DNA of 30,306 nucleotides, taken from a virus. This document shows positions 21,606 to 30,247 of this stretch, in pieces (position 1 is the first letter of the stretch; each line of letters starts with the position of its first letter). The stretch spans positions 1-30,306 of the IMG/VR virus record IMGVR_UViG_3300042923_000513; one strand, 5' to 3'. Position numbers and translations under genes: made by a program. The notes under the pieces are model-generated. The model was not told the DNA's origin, ran no database searches, and saw only the letters and a program-made list of their open reading frames with translations.

Positions 21606-22519
21606 AAAATTTTATTCGCAAATATCAAATATTGGTAGCTGACGGTGACAATACTGCCCTTGATGTATCTGATTTGCGTTGTACCTTTAAAATAGAAAAA
21701 GGATACCAGGCTATAAACTTTGCCCAGATATCCATTTACAACTTGTCGGCAAAAACAGACGAGCAGATAATAAAACGCGGAATGCGGGTTATAGTCAACG
21801 CGGGATATCAAAATGGCAGCTATGGAAAGATTTTTGACGGGGATATCTTTCAGCCAATTCGAGAACGTGAGGAAAACGTTGATTACAAACTGACCTTACA
21901 TTGCATGGATGGACTGTCTTTGCTGAGCAATAAGATTGTTAAAGTTACTGTAAACGCTGGGATAAACCAGAGACAGATTATTGAGCAAATCGGCAAAGAG
22001 TCGTACGATGCTACTCAGATGGGATTTATTACGCCCGACATTGACAATAAGACCCTGCCACGCGGGAAGGTGTTTTTCGGAGAACCTAAAAAATACCTTC
22101 GCCAGATTGCTCTTGATAATAATGCCCAGTTTTATGCTTGTGATGGCCAAGTTCATATTTCTAAGCTTACCGATGTGTCAACCGACGAAGCGCTTGTTAT
22201 ATCTCCACAAAATGGCCTAATAGGCACACCACAACAGACTGATGACGGCATTACCTTTCGCTGTTTATTGAATCCTAATATTAAAGTAATAAATCCAGCA
22301 ATGTCGATAAAAATCGATAACTCATATATAAGGCAACAGGCAATACGTTATGGACAAGAGTACCCCAAAATATTGTCCAGGGACGGAATATACCGAGTTG
22401 CAAAAGTTACTTTTATTGGCGATACGCGTGGCGAAGACTGGTATTCAGAGGTTTTAGGAGTTACTCTGGCCGGTAAAACGCCGACTATGATGGACACAGT
22501 ATTCCAAACCCCAAATTGA
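21602..22519 (+). CDS. Baseplate hub protein (gp27/gpD-like)
   Basis: A 305-residue protein overlapping the plug gene by four bases. The opening RKYQILVADGDNTALDVSDL, then CTFKIEKGYQAINFAQISIY and RVIVNAGYQNGSYGKIFDGD, is the classic start of hub (late control gpD/gp27-like) proteins. Later GKVFFGEPKKYLRQIALDNN and the C-terminal DGIYRVAKVTFIGDTRGEDW fit the same fold. A trimer of it connects the tube to the spike encoded next. Confidence 0.82.
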   Translation: MKNFIRKYQILVADGDNTALDVSDLRCTFKIEKGYQAINFAQISIYNLSAKTDEQIIKRGMRVIVNAGYQNGSYGKIFDGDIFQPIREREENVDYKLTLHCMDGLSLLSNKIVKVTVNAGINQRQIIEQIGKESYDATQMGFITPDIDNKTLPRGKVFFGEPKKYLRQIALDNNAQFYACDGQVHISKLTDVSTDEALVISPQNGLIGTPQQTDDGITFRCLLNPNIKVINPAMSIKIDNSYIRQQAIRYGQEYPKILSRDGIYRVAKVTFIGDTRGEDWYSEVLGVTLAGKTPTMMDTVFQTPN

Positions 22520-22528
22520 GGTGATAAC

Positions 22529-23206
22529 TTGCTTACTCTTTCTGAAAGAATGCAGTCACAGCCCGAAGTATATAGAAAAATGTTAGAGCAATTCGGGTCT
22601 GACCTGCGAGTATCCATCCCCGGTATAGTGCAGAGCTTTGATGCCGCAAAACAAACCGCAACGATCCAAATAGCTATCAGGGAAAAGATCAATATTAACG
22701 GTGAATTGAGTTGGGTTGATATACCGCTTTTAGTTGACTCAATGCTAGTGGTGCCGCGCGGCGGCGGGTGGTTGGTTGCGCCGGCCATTAAACCTGACGA
22801 TGAAGTATTAGTAATCTTCGCTGATTTTTGCGTTGATGCGTGGTATCAGAGCGGAGGAACTCAAAACAACCAAATAGATAAGAGACGGCATGATTTGTCT
22901 GACTCTTTTTTTATTCCCGGGTGTTGGAGCCAGCCGCGAAAAATTGATAATTATCCTATTGAAGGAATCCAAATCCGTAATGAAGCAGGTACTGTGAAAG
23001 TAGAGCTCGTTGATACAACTATAAATATTGTTGGTGGCGATGTTGCTGTAAATGCCGACAGCGCCAGTGTAACTGCAGACAATATTGAAATTAGTGGCAG
23101 TAATGTGACTATAGGAAGCAATACCACCATTGACGGCAAAAGCTTCCTGGCGCACACTCATACAGGCGTAGAGACCGGCGGCGGTAATACCGGAGGTGTT
23201 GCATGA
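22529..23206 (+). CDS. Baseplate spike protein, Gp138 N-terminal family
   Basis: A 225-residue protein with TTG start at 22529 and GAGGTGAT upstream. Residues ~25-130 form an OB-fold-like domain (VSIPGIVQSFDAAKQTATIQ, GGGWLVAPAIKPDDEVLVIF) seen in Gp138/gpV-like spikes. Residues ~150-205 are a repetitive beta prism (VNADSASVTADNIEISGSNV). The tip sequence KSFLAHTHTGVETGGGNTGG carries the HxH pair that in other spikes binds a metal ion at the apex. It pierces the envelope on contraction. Confidence 0.88.
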   Translation: MLTLSERMQSQPEVYRKMLEQFGSDLRVSIPGIVQSFDAAKQTATIQIAIREKININGELSWVDIPLLVDSMLVVPRGGGWLVAPAIKPDDEVLVIFADFCVDAWYQSGGTQNNQIDKRRHDLSDSFFIPGCWSQPRKIDNYPIEGIQIRNEAGTVKVELVDTTINIVGGDVAVNADSASVTADNIEISGSNVTIGSNTTIDGKSFLAHTHTGVETGGGNTGGVA

Positions 23207-23574
23207 AATACCGCAGATTATCCAGTTCTGGCGATTACCTATTTGGTGGTAACAAGCAAAACTTTGTCAGTGACCTTGACGCAGTAGCGCAGGCCATTAT
23301 GACCAGGTTAAAACTATTCCTTGCTGAGTGGTGGGAAAACACCGCTGATGGGTTGCCTCTTTGGCAACAGATTGTAGGTACTAACGGTAAAAATGTTAGT
23401 GCTATAGATATTTTAATCAGGCAGCGAATCGTCGGTACGGAGAATGTAACAGGCATTGCGTCCTACACTAGCGCTTTTGATTCTACTACGAGAAACTACT
23501 CGTTTGTTGCCGTTGTAAATACTTCCTATGGTCAAGTAACAGTAACAAATTCACCCGCAATGGAGGTGACTTAA
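23203..23574 (+). CDS. Baseplate wedge protein, gp25-like
   Basis: A 123-residue protein overlapping the spike gene by four bases and the gpJ-like gene by one. The pattern MKYRRLSSSGDYLFGGNKQN, then VAQAIMTRLKLFLAEWWENT, ILIRQRIVGTENVTGIASYT and VVNTSYGQVTV is that of the short gp25/XkdS-type wedge proteins of Bacillota phages. It starts sheath polymerisation on the baseplate. Placed between spike and gpJ, as is standard. Confidence 0.8.
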   Translation: MKYRRLSSSGDYLFGGNKQNFVSDLDAVAQAIMTRLKLFLAEWWENTADGLPLWQQIVGTNGKNVSAIDILIRQRIVGTENVTGIASYTSAFDSTTRNYSFVAVVNTSYGQVTVTNSPAMEVT

Positions 23575-24749
23575 TGGCCTATGTTGCGCCCTATGTTGAT
23601 TCAACAGGGCTTACAATTCCATCATACAATGACATTCGCGATGATCTTATCGCACAAGTAAAAACTATCTATGGAAACGATGTTTACATTGAAAATGATA
23701 GCGCTGATTACCAGTATATTTCGGCTGTCGCTCTTAAAATTCACGACACATTGCAATCTGTGCAACTCGCATACAACAGCCGGTCCCCGCTAACAGCGAT
23801 CGGTAGCGGCCTTGATGCAATCGTAAAACTGAACGGCATTAAACGCAAATCAGCTTCTTATTCTACTTGTCAGGTAACACTTGCCGGCACTAATGGCACT
23901 GCTATTACTAATGGCGTTGTAACCGATGTAAGTGGCTATAAATGGTCCTTACCGGCGAATGTGACAATAGTATCTGGCGGCACAGTAACAGTATCTGCCG
24001 TTTGTCAAACCATCGGTGCTATAACGGCTCAGATTGGCGATATAAATCAGATTGGTACACCTACCAGGGGCTGGGTTAGTGTCACAAACGCTAGTGCTGC
24101 TATACCCGGTCAGCCAATAGAAGAAGATAGTGAATTGCGGTCCAGGCAGGCCATTAGCGTAAGACTGCCGACACAAACATTATTAGCCGGTACAAAGGCT
24201 GGCATTGCTGCAGTAGACGGAGTTACACGGTATGTAATATTAGAAAATGACACTAATCTGACTGATGTAAACGGCCTATTGAGCCATAGTATAGCTGCAA
24301 TTGTCGAGGGTGGAACCGATGAAGATATTGCCAATCAAATCTATCTTCGAAAAGGAATTGGCTGCTATACCAATGGTGATACCGAAATCGAAATATTTGA
24401 CGAGTATGGAATACCAACAAAAATTCGTTTCTATCGCCCTGTTTATGATGATATTTTCACCACAATAACACTCAAGCAACTAAATGGCTATACCCTGGCA
24501 ATTACCGATAATATCAAAACCGCAGTTGCTGAATATCTTGATAATCTTGATATTGGTGAAGATGTAACAATATCAAGTATCTGGGGTGCCGCACTGTCGG
24601 TTATGCCAAGCTTAAAACAGCCGATATTCTCCATTCAGAGTGTTGTTGCCGGTACCGAGGAAGACAACCAACTTGTAAACGATATAATAATCTTGTTTAA
24701 CCATGTAGCGAGAGGAAACAAAGACAATATAGCACTTGTTTTTGTGTGA
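23574..24749 (+). CDS. Baseplate J-like wedge protein
   Basis: A 391-residue baseplate wedge component of the Baseplate_J family (P2 gpJ, T4 gp6 relatives). The N-terminus VDSTGLTIPSYNDIRDDLIA, then IYGNDVYIENDSADYQYISA, and the signature RSRQAISVRLPTQTLLAGTK are diagnostic. The C-terminus has LDNLDIGEDVTISSIWGAAL. It starts in TAATG with the gp25-like gene, showing coupling. Wedges surround the hub and carry the fibre attachment. Confidence 0.92.
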   Translation: MAYVAPYVDSTGLTIPSYNDIRDDLIAQVKTIYGNDVYIENDSADYQYISAVALKIHDTLQSVQLAYNSRSPLTAIGSGLDAIVKLNGIKRKSASYSTCQVTLAGTNGTAITNGVVTDVSGYKWSLPANVTIVSGGTVTVSAVCQTIGAITAQIGDINQIGTPTRGWVSVTNASAAIPGQPIEEDSELRSRQAISVRLPTQTLLAGTKAGIAAVDGVTRYVILENDTNLTDVNGLLSHSIAAIVEGGTDEDIANQIYLRKGIGCYTNGDTEIEIFDEYGIPTKIRFYRPVYDDIFTTITLKQLNGYTLAITDNIKTAVAEYLDNLDIGEDVTISSIWGAALSVMPSLKQPIFSIQSVVAGTEEDNQLVNDIIILFNHVARGNKDNIALVFV

Positions 24750-24757
24750 GGTGCCAA

Positions 24758-25402
24758 ATGAGCCGTGACGTTCTTTACTACAAAGATTTAATTACCTCTC
24801 AATACCGCGATAAACCTAAGTTTATGGTTTGGCTAGAAACCGCAATACAAAGATTGCACGATGGTAGCACGACTGCTGATGATTTAAATTCAGTATTTAA
24901 TATAGACCAAGCTATAGGCGAACAACTTGATATCGTCGGCTTACTTCTTGGCCGGGCTCGAACAGTAGAGTTTAATCCAATACAGGGATATAGTCCGGTA
25001 TTAGATGATGAAACATACCGCCTATTGCTCAAGTCAACCATTGCGCAAAATAACTGGAAAGGACAGATAACCGAATTAACCGAGATATGGTCAGCAATAT
25101 TTCCGGATGGCGCTATCCTTGTTTTAGATAATCAGGATATGTCCATGAGGGTAATAGTTGCTGGCTTTTTAACTAGTTTGCAAAGAGACTTAGTAAGGTA
25201 TGGATATATAATTCCCAAACCACAGGGAGTTAGAATGACTGTTAATTATGGTGCCGTCCCTTTGTTCGGTTATGGTCTTGATAATCAGTTTATTACCGGA
25301 TATCAGGGATTTTGGGTTCATGAAGACGAAATTTCACGCTTTGGCTATGACTTGGACACCGATTCAGTTAAAGGGTATGATGTCGGCTACATTGATAGCT
25401 GA
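24758..25402 (+). CDS. Baseplate protein, DUF2612 family
   Basis: A 214-residue protein starting at ATG 24758 with GAGG six bases upstream. The in-frame GTG 24746 lies before that site. MSRDVLYYKDLITSQYRDKP, then FNIDQAIGEQLDIVGLLLGR and TYRLLLKSTIAQNNWKGQIT, match DUF2612, which occupies the gpI/gp48-type position next to gpJ in many myophages. The C-terminus is a Gly/Tyr-rich stretch (FGYGLDNQFITGYQGFWVHE) repeated in FGYDLDTDSVKGYDVGY. Probably links the wedge to the fibres. Confidence 0.85.
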   Translation: MSRDVLYYKDLITSQYRDKPKFMVWLETAIQRLHDGSTTADDLNSVFNIDQAIGEQLDIVGLLLGRARTVEFNPIQGYSPVLDDETYRLLLKSTIAQNNWKGQITELTEIWSAIFPDGAILVLDNQDMSMRVIVAGFLTSLQRDLVRYGYIIPKPQGVRMTVNYGAVPLFGYGLDNQFITGYQGFWVHEDEISRFGYDLDTDSVKGYDVGYIDS

Positions 25403-25413
25403 AAGGAGCTTAT

Positions 25414-26268
25414 ATGCCAGGAACAAACAACTTTAAAATATTTAATCAGAACAAGCAAAATATTGTTGATGATGCTACGTATCAAAATAGCGACTATAGA
25501 ATAAACGGAGCTCGCCAAGGTATTGCGCCATCCAATATACACAATAAATTATTTTATCAAGCTTCAATTATGGCAGCTGCTTTGGCGCAAGCGATGGCAA
25601 ATAAAAATTTCAATGTCAGTGACGCCAATTTTAACAACCTAGTCGCTGTTCTTGAAAATTTATCTATAGCAGAAGATTTTAATGATTACTTACCTCTTGA
25701 TGGTGGAGAATTAACGGGACCACTGATACTTTCTAGAGATCCGGTGGAAAACATGGAAGCCGTTACAAAGAGATATGTATCAAATCTTATACCTCCGGGA
25801 ACAAAACTAGAGAGTTTTTCTCCTGTTGTACCAGTTGGTTATTTATTTTGCGATGGATCAGCTATATCGCGAGCGACTTACGCTACTCTTTTTGCAGCTA
25901 TTGGCACCATTTATGGACCCGGCGATGGTTCAACAACTTTCAATATACCGGATCATCGCGAAAGAGTAAGTATTTGCAAAGGGCAAAACTTTAATACGCT
26001 TGGAGCAAGAGGTGGGGAAGTAAACCATGAATTAACATCATCTGAAATCCCTCCTCATCTGCATTATAACGGAGTCGCTAACGATGTAGTGTCTCCGTTT
26101 GTCTATGGAGGAACATCAACCGACATGCCCGGAAGTTCATCGGCTACACTGCGAGATGAAACCGGATTTAATAGATCATATCAAGGATTAACATCAAACA
26201 CAGGCGGTGGGCAAGCGCATAACAATATGCAGCCTTACATCGTAGTAAATACCTATATTAAATATTAA
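25414..26268 (+). CDS. Short tail fibre with phage collar domain
   Basis: A 284-residue protein. Residues 1-85 form an adaptor shared with the next fibre (GARQGIAPSNIHNKLFYQAS, NVSDANFNNL). Then comes LPLDGGELTGPLILSRDPVE with AVTKRYVSN, the common fibre shaft repeat, and a tail collar domain (PF07484): VPVGYLFCDGSAISRATYAT, GPGDGSTTFNIPDHRERVSI. The C-terminus (GGGQAHNNMQPYIVVNTYIK) is the typical end of such fibres. It probably binds host surface. AAAGGAG precedes ATG 25414. Confidence 0.88.
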   Translation: MPGTNNFKIFNQNKQNIVDDATYQNSDYRINGARQGIAPSNIHNKLFYQASIMAAALAQAMANKNFNVSDANFNNLVAVLENLSIAEDFNDYLPLDGGELTGPLILSRDPVENMEAVTKRYVSNLIPPGTKLESFSPVVPVGYLFCDGSAISRATYATLFAAIGTIYGPGDGSTTFNIPDHRERVSICKGQNFNTLGARGGEVNHELTSSEIPPHLHYNGVANDVVSPFVYGGTSTDMPGSSSATLRDETGFNRSYQGLTSNTGGGQAHNNMQPYIVVNTYIKY

Positions 26269-26277
26269 GGAGGATAT

Positions 26278-29200
26278 ATGGCTACAACAAATTTTGTGCA
26301 GTTTAACCCGAATAAAACTCTAGCTGCTACCGATGCTGAGTATTTAGATAGTTCGTATCGCGCAAATGGCGTTGGTGTTGGGATAGCTGATGTGCGTATC
26401 CACAACAAAATGTATTATCAGTTTACGACGATGGCCGCAGCTATTGCTAAAATGTTAGTTGGTCGTGGATATGATGTTAGTGACGCTAATCTAGATGATC
26501 TGGCTGAAATATTAGCTAATCTAGGTGGAGTATCTTGGCAGGGAGAATGGGACGTAACAAAAATATATACTATTAATCAGGGTGTAACATTTGATTCTGC
26601 AAATTATGTATGTAACGAAACAACAGTTGCCGGAGAAAGCCCTTCAATGAATCCTGAAAAGTGGACACTTTATGTAGGATCAACCGAGGCTTCGGCCAGT
26701 GCGGCAGAAGCGGAGGCATATAAAATAGCCGCAGAGACTGCACAAGCAGGTGCGGTAACTGCTAAGAATAATGCGGTAACTGCACAGAATGGTGCTATTG
26801 CGGCTCAGACGACAACAGAAGGATTGCGGAATGAAACAGAAGTCCTTAAAAATAATACGGAAACCAATGCCACAGAAGCAGCCGGAAACGCCACTGCGGC
26901 ACTGAGCTATAAAACTGCGGCTGAGACTGCGGCAAATAACGCAGCAATCAGCGAAGCAGCAGCGGCACTTAATGCAAATGTGGTATTTTTTGACACCAAG
27001 GCTGCTATGGATGCTAACCTTCTTTACGTAGAGGGTGTTCGGGCTAGAGTCAGGAAGGATTCTACTGCCGCTAACAACACCTATTATAAAAAGCTAGGGG
27101 CATCGGGCAGCGGCAGTTGGGAGGCAGATGCAGTATCGTATATTCCCCCTAATACAGTAAGTTTAACTGAGTTGACTTTCCCATCGGTTGTGGGTGTAAA
27201 TTCCGTTAATCTCTTCAATAAAAACACTGTTGTTGTAGGAAAATACGTTAATTATCTAACAGGCGCTTTGGTAACGGCAGCAGGGTACAACGCAAGCGAT
27301 TATATTCCGGTTAGTCCAAGTACTGTATATGTTATTAGTGCACAAGGATATTCTAAAGAGCAGTTCGCGTTTTATACTTCCAGCAAGGTTTATATAAGTG
27401 GAGTAGTGGGGGGAAATGGTGCAGCTATTACTTATACAACGCCTTCAACGGCAGCTTATGTAATCCACTCCGTAAAAGATGCAGACCTAGATACATTTCA
27501 ATTAGAACTTGGCGGAAATGCAACAAATTATCAGACATATGGGTTAAACTACGTTAACGTTGCCGCTATCCCTACAAATGGAATTGATAGTAAACAGTTG
27601 GCTTTCTCGGCTTTAGATGGTATTCCTAGCAAGAATCTCTTTGATAAAACTACTGTAACTAGCGGTTATTACATTAACTATACCACTGGTCTTATAGCCG
27701 CAAATGCTAGTTATAGCGCAAGCGATTACATTCCTGTAAATCCTAGTACTCAATATTACGCCACATATCCAGGACAATTTGCGTTTTATACCGCTAACAA
27801 AGTATTTATATCTGGAATTAACGGTACTCCAAATCCCTTTACAACTCCTTCTAGCGCTGCTTATGTCCGCTTAAGCATGTTAACCACAAATGTATCAACA
27901 ATGCAACTCGAACTAGGTTCAACAGCAACGTCGTATTCATCTTTTGGCGCTAAATTGGATACCAGTACGGTTGAAGACGGATTTCCATCCAGCAAGTTAG
28001 ATATTACAGTAGTTGGGGGAGTTCCAAGTAAAAATCTATTTAATTTAATAACAATTACATCTGGTTTTTACGTTAATTATCTAACAGGCGCTTTGGTAAC
28101 GGCAGCAGGGTACAACGCAAGCGATTATATTCCGGTTAGTCCAAGTACTGTATATGTTGTTAATTCCGACATTGCTGGCATCGAGCAATTCGCGTTTTAT
28201 ACCTCAGATAAGGTATTTATTAGTGGTCTAATTAACGTAAATGGTGTTTCATCTTTAAAATATACAACTCCACCCACTGCGGCTTATGTGAGGCATACGG
28301 TCAGAAACGCCCAAATTGCATCATATCAGGTGAATTTAGGCCATAAAGTAAACTATCAAACTTATGGAACAAAAGTTCCTGACGGAACCACGACGATTAT
28401 TAATTACATTACTGTAAAAACGGATGATACTGGTAACTTTTCGACAATAAAATCTGCAGTTGATTCAATTGCGGATGCAACAGTATTTAATAGATATCAG
28501 GTTATCGTTTACCCAGGAACTTATACAGATGTCAATTGGGATATGAAAGATTATGTTGATATTATTGGTATTAATAAGTCAACTTGTATTTTGCAAGGAT
28601 ATCTGCCGCCTGATAGTTCAGATGCTGATATAACGGCAAAATCTACGTTTAACTGGAATACTACAGGTAAGGTTGCGAACCTTACGATCACTTGCCAAAA
28701 TATGAGATACCCAATTCACAGTGATTCTAACGGCTCGCGTCAAAATATAATCCAAGTAATTGAAAACTGTATCATTGAACATTTAGGGAATGACGAAGCT
28801 AGAGCAAACAGAGTGGCTAATAGCCTTGATCCTAATACTGTTTGGAGTTCCGAAAATGCCTGGGGGGGTGGGACGGCGAGTGGTATGCAGATTAACGCTA
28901 AGTACACTGAGTTTAAAGCCCCTGTTATGCCTTTCTCATCTCATAATAATGCTAACTTTGAAAAGCCAAGCTGTATTGAGTTAGATACATGCAGACTATT
29001 GCAATCCAAGGAGATCGGGAGTACTCGCTGTTCACTACGTTTACAAAGTCTCGGTTCTGGTCAGCAAGATAAAATTGTACTTAAAAACTGTGAACTAAAC
29101 GGTAAAATAATTCACAATGACACTACTTGGATGGGAACAGCAAATCCGACTACGCATTCAGAATGGGAAGTCACTATGGTTGGCACTACGCCCGCACTAT

Positions 29201-29586
29201 ACGATACGTCAACAGCTATACCTGCTGATAGTTATTTAAGGCCATACGTCTTAGATCAAGAGGTAGAACTATTTGCGTCCGAAGATATTGAGCGTGGTAT
29301 GGCTGTAACATATAATTCGTCATGGCTCAATGTACGCAAAATGACCAATACTGATGCCGCAGAAGATTTTATCGGGATTGCAATAACTGATATTGCAATA
29401 GGGGCAAGAGGTAGGATTAAAACGAAAGGATTTGAAAAGGATACTTTTATTGCTCAAGATAGTTATAGTGCAGCATCGTTTGGGAGTAAGTATGGCATTG
29501 GGGCAACTGCTGGTAAGTTTACGCTTGGTGCCACGCCAACACTACTAAAAGGCATGGGAACCAATATCATAAAATTTAATCTATAA
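26278..29586 (+). CDS. Long tail fibre/receptor-binding protein with pectin-lyase-like domain
   Basis: A 1102-residue modular protein. 1-85: adaptor related to the preceding fibre (GVGIADVRIHNKMYYQFTTM). ~88-138: a chitin-binding-like module (WQGEWDVTKIYTINQGVTFD). ~140-235: Ala-rich coiled coil. ~300-700: three repeats of ~125 residues, each with a SxNLF start, ASDYIPV and QFAFYT. ~705-950: beta-helix like pectinesterases (GNFSTIKSAVDSIADA, VIVYPGTYTD, VDIIGI). ~1000-1102: closing domain with DIERGMAVTYNSSW. It probably recognises or trims a surface polysaccharide. I see no certain catalytic residues. Confidence 0.85.
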   Translation: MATTNFVQFNPNKTLAATDAEYLDSSYRANGVGVGIADVRIHNKMYYQFTTMAAAIAKMLVGRGYDVSDANLDDLAEILANLGGVSWQGEWDVTKIYTINQGVTFDSANYVCNETTVAGESPSMNPEKWTLYVGSTEASASAAEAEAYKIAAETAQAGAVTAKNNAVTAQNGAIAAQTTTEGLRNETEVLKNNTETNATEAAGNATAALSYKTAAETAANNAAISEAAAALNANVVFFDTKAAMDANLLYVEGVRARVRKDSTAANNTYYKKLGASGSGSWEADAVSYIPPNTVSLTELTFPSVVGVNSVNLFNKNTVVVGKYVNYLTGALVTAAGYNASDYIPVSPSTVYVISAQGYSKEQFAFYTSSKVYISGVVGGNGAAITYTTPSTAAYVIHSVKDADLDTFQLELGGNATNYQTYGLNYVNVAAIPTNGIDSKQLAFSALDGIPSKNLFDKTTVTSGYYINYTTGLIAANASYSASDYIPVNPSTQYYATYPGQFAFYTANKVFISGINGTPNPFTTPSSAAYVRLSMLTTNVSTMQLELGSTATSYSSFGAKLDTSTVEDGFPSSKLDITVVGGVPSKNLFNLITITSGFYVNYLTGALVTAAGYNASDYIPVSPSTVYVVNSDIAGIEQFAFYTSDKVFISGLINVNGVSSLKYTTPPTAAYVRHTVRNAQIASYQVNLGHKVNYQTYGTKVPDGTTTIINYITVKTDDTGNFSTIKSAVDSIADATVFNRYQVIVYPGTYTDVNWDMKDYVDIIGINKSTCILQGYLPPDSSDADITAKSTFNWNTTGKVANLTITCQNMRYPIHSDSNGSRQNIIQVIENCIIEHLGNDEARANRVANSLDPNTVWSSENAWGGGTASGMQINAKYTEFKAPVMPFSSHNNANFEKPSCIELDTCRLLQSKEIGSTRCSLRLQSLGSGQQDKIVLKNCELNGKIIHNDTTWMGTANPTTHSEWEVTMVGTTPALYDTSTAIPADSYLRPYVLDQEVELFASEDIERGMAVTYNSSWLNVRKMTNTDAAEDFIGIAITDIAIGARGRIKTKGFEKDTFIAQDSYSAASFGSKYGIGATAGKFTLGATPTLLKGMGTNIIKFNL
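27244..27333 (+). repeat. 90-bp perfect direct repeat, copy 1 (within fibre gene)
   Basis: Identical base for base to 28069-28158, 825 bases downstream and in frame. It encodes YVNYLTGALVTAAGYNASDY and ten further residues (323-352). Confidence 0.95.
28069..28158 (+). repeat. 90-bp perfect direct repeat, copy 2 (within fibre gene)
   Basis: Second copy of the 27244-27333 block, at residues 598-627. The flanks diverge at once on both sides, and the middle repeat of the protein (around 27673) is clearly different at the DNA level. Confidence 0.95.
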
Positions 29587-29598
29587 GATGTGGGAACC

Positions 29599-29622
29599 AT
29601 GCCGCCGATAGCGGTTATTTTT
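29599..29622 (+). terminator. Weak hairpin terminator after the fibre gene
   Basis: CCGC/GCGG with loop CGATA and an ATTTTTAT tail. AACC/GGTT around it offers an alternative pairing. It separates the fibre from the lysis genes, probably with partial read-through. Confidence 0.4.
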
Positions 29623-29647
29623 ATGTAATTTTATTGGGGGTGGGGTA

Positions 29648-29899
29648 TTGGGGGAAAAGGATTTCCAACAGGAGGTTATAGATAGACTGGCCAGGATTGA
29701 AACCAAGCAAGATTCCACAGCAGAAACAGTAAAACAGAACACCGCTACGATAAATCAGCACAGCATTGAAATAACTGAGAACCGGCAGAGTACACGGTCG
29801 GCTCACCATCGGATAAATGGCATTTATGCCAGTGCGGGGGTTGTTGGCGGTGCAGTAAGCTTTGTTATTCAGTGGCTATGGCCGGGAAAGGGGCATTAA
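29648..29899 (+). CDS. XhlA-like small lysis protein (PF10779-type)
   Basis: An 83-residue protein with TTG start at 29648 and a G-rich ribosome site (GGGGG, about seven bases upstream). Residues 1-55 are a polar coiled coil with the XhlA pattern (VIDRLARIETKQDSTAETVK, QHSIEITENRQSTR), and residues ~58-78 form one membrane helix (IYASAGVVGGAVSFVIQWLW). XhlA-type proteins of PBSX-like phages act with a holin in host lysis; similar gene products occur widely ahead of endolysins. The family call is by architecture. Confidence 0.72.
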   Translation: MGEKDFQQEVIDRLARIETKQDSTAETVKQNTATINQHSIEITENRQSTRSAHHRINGIYASAGVVGGAVSFVIQWLWPGKGH

Positions 29900-29900
29900 T

Positions 29901-30242
29901 ATGCTAGAAATAACTGAATCCCAGATATTTATCGGAACCGCTGGGGGAGTTCTGGCGGTTAATTTATTGGCCTATGGCCTGCATGTGGTCAGGAAAGGCC
30001 TACCGGAAGGTAAGGCAAAGGATGCATTACAAAAAGTCGTCTATGAGCTTGACCGGGCAGCTGATAACATGTCAAATCCGGAGAAACGGCGAGCCGCCAT
30101 TCAGCAGATCAGCGATGTACTGGGCTGGCGCCGTATTCTGGTGCCAACTGCTCTAATAGGATGGATCATTGATGCCGAGGTGGCGGCAATACGAAAAATG
30201 CAGGCGGCGACTGATACGCCGGACCTGCACAAGGAGGAATGA
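29901..30242 (+). CDS. Holin-like protein (phage holin, LLH-type)
   Basis: A 113-residue protein from ATG 29901, which has AAAGGGG about seven bases upstream. The N-terminus contains a membrane helix (IFIGTAGGVLAVNLLAYGLH). A charged amphipathic region follows (EGKAKDALQKVVYELDRAAD), then a second hydrophobic stretch (ILVPTALIGWIIDAEVAAIR) and a charged tail. The arrangement and position fit a holin that lets endolysin reach the wall. The exact family is uncertain. The stop lies within a ribosome site and start region for the next gene. Confidence 0.6.
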   Translation: MLEITESQIFIGTAGGVLAVNLLAYGLHVVRKGLPEGKAKDALQKVVYELDRAADNMSNPEKRRAAIQQISDVLGWRRILVPTALIGWIIDAEVAAIRKMQAATDTPDLHKEE

Positions 30243-30247
30243 ATAGT

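Noticed and set aside
27244-28158. 90-bp direct repeat as an attachment site or transposon end
   Set aside because: It is in frame within coding repeats of one protein, with no recombinase or target duplication nearby.
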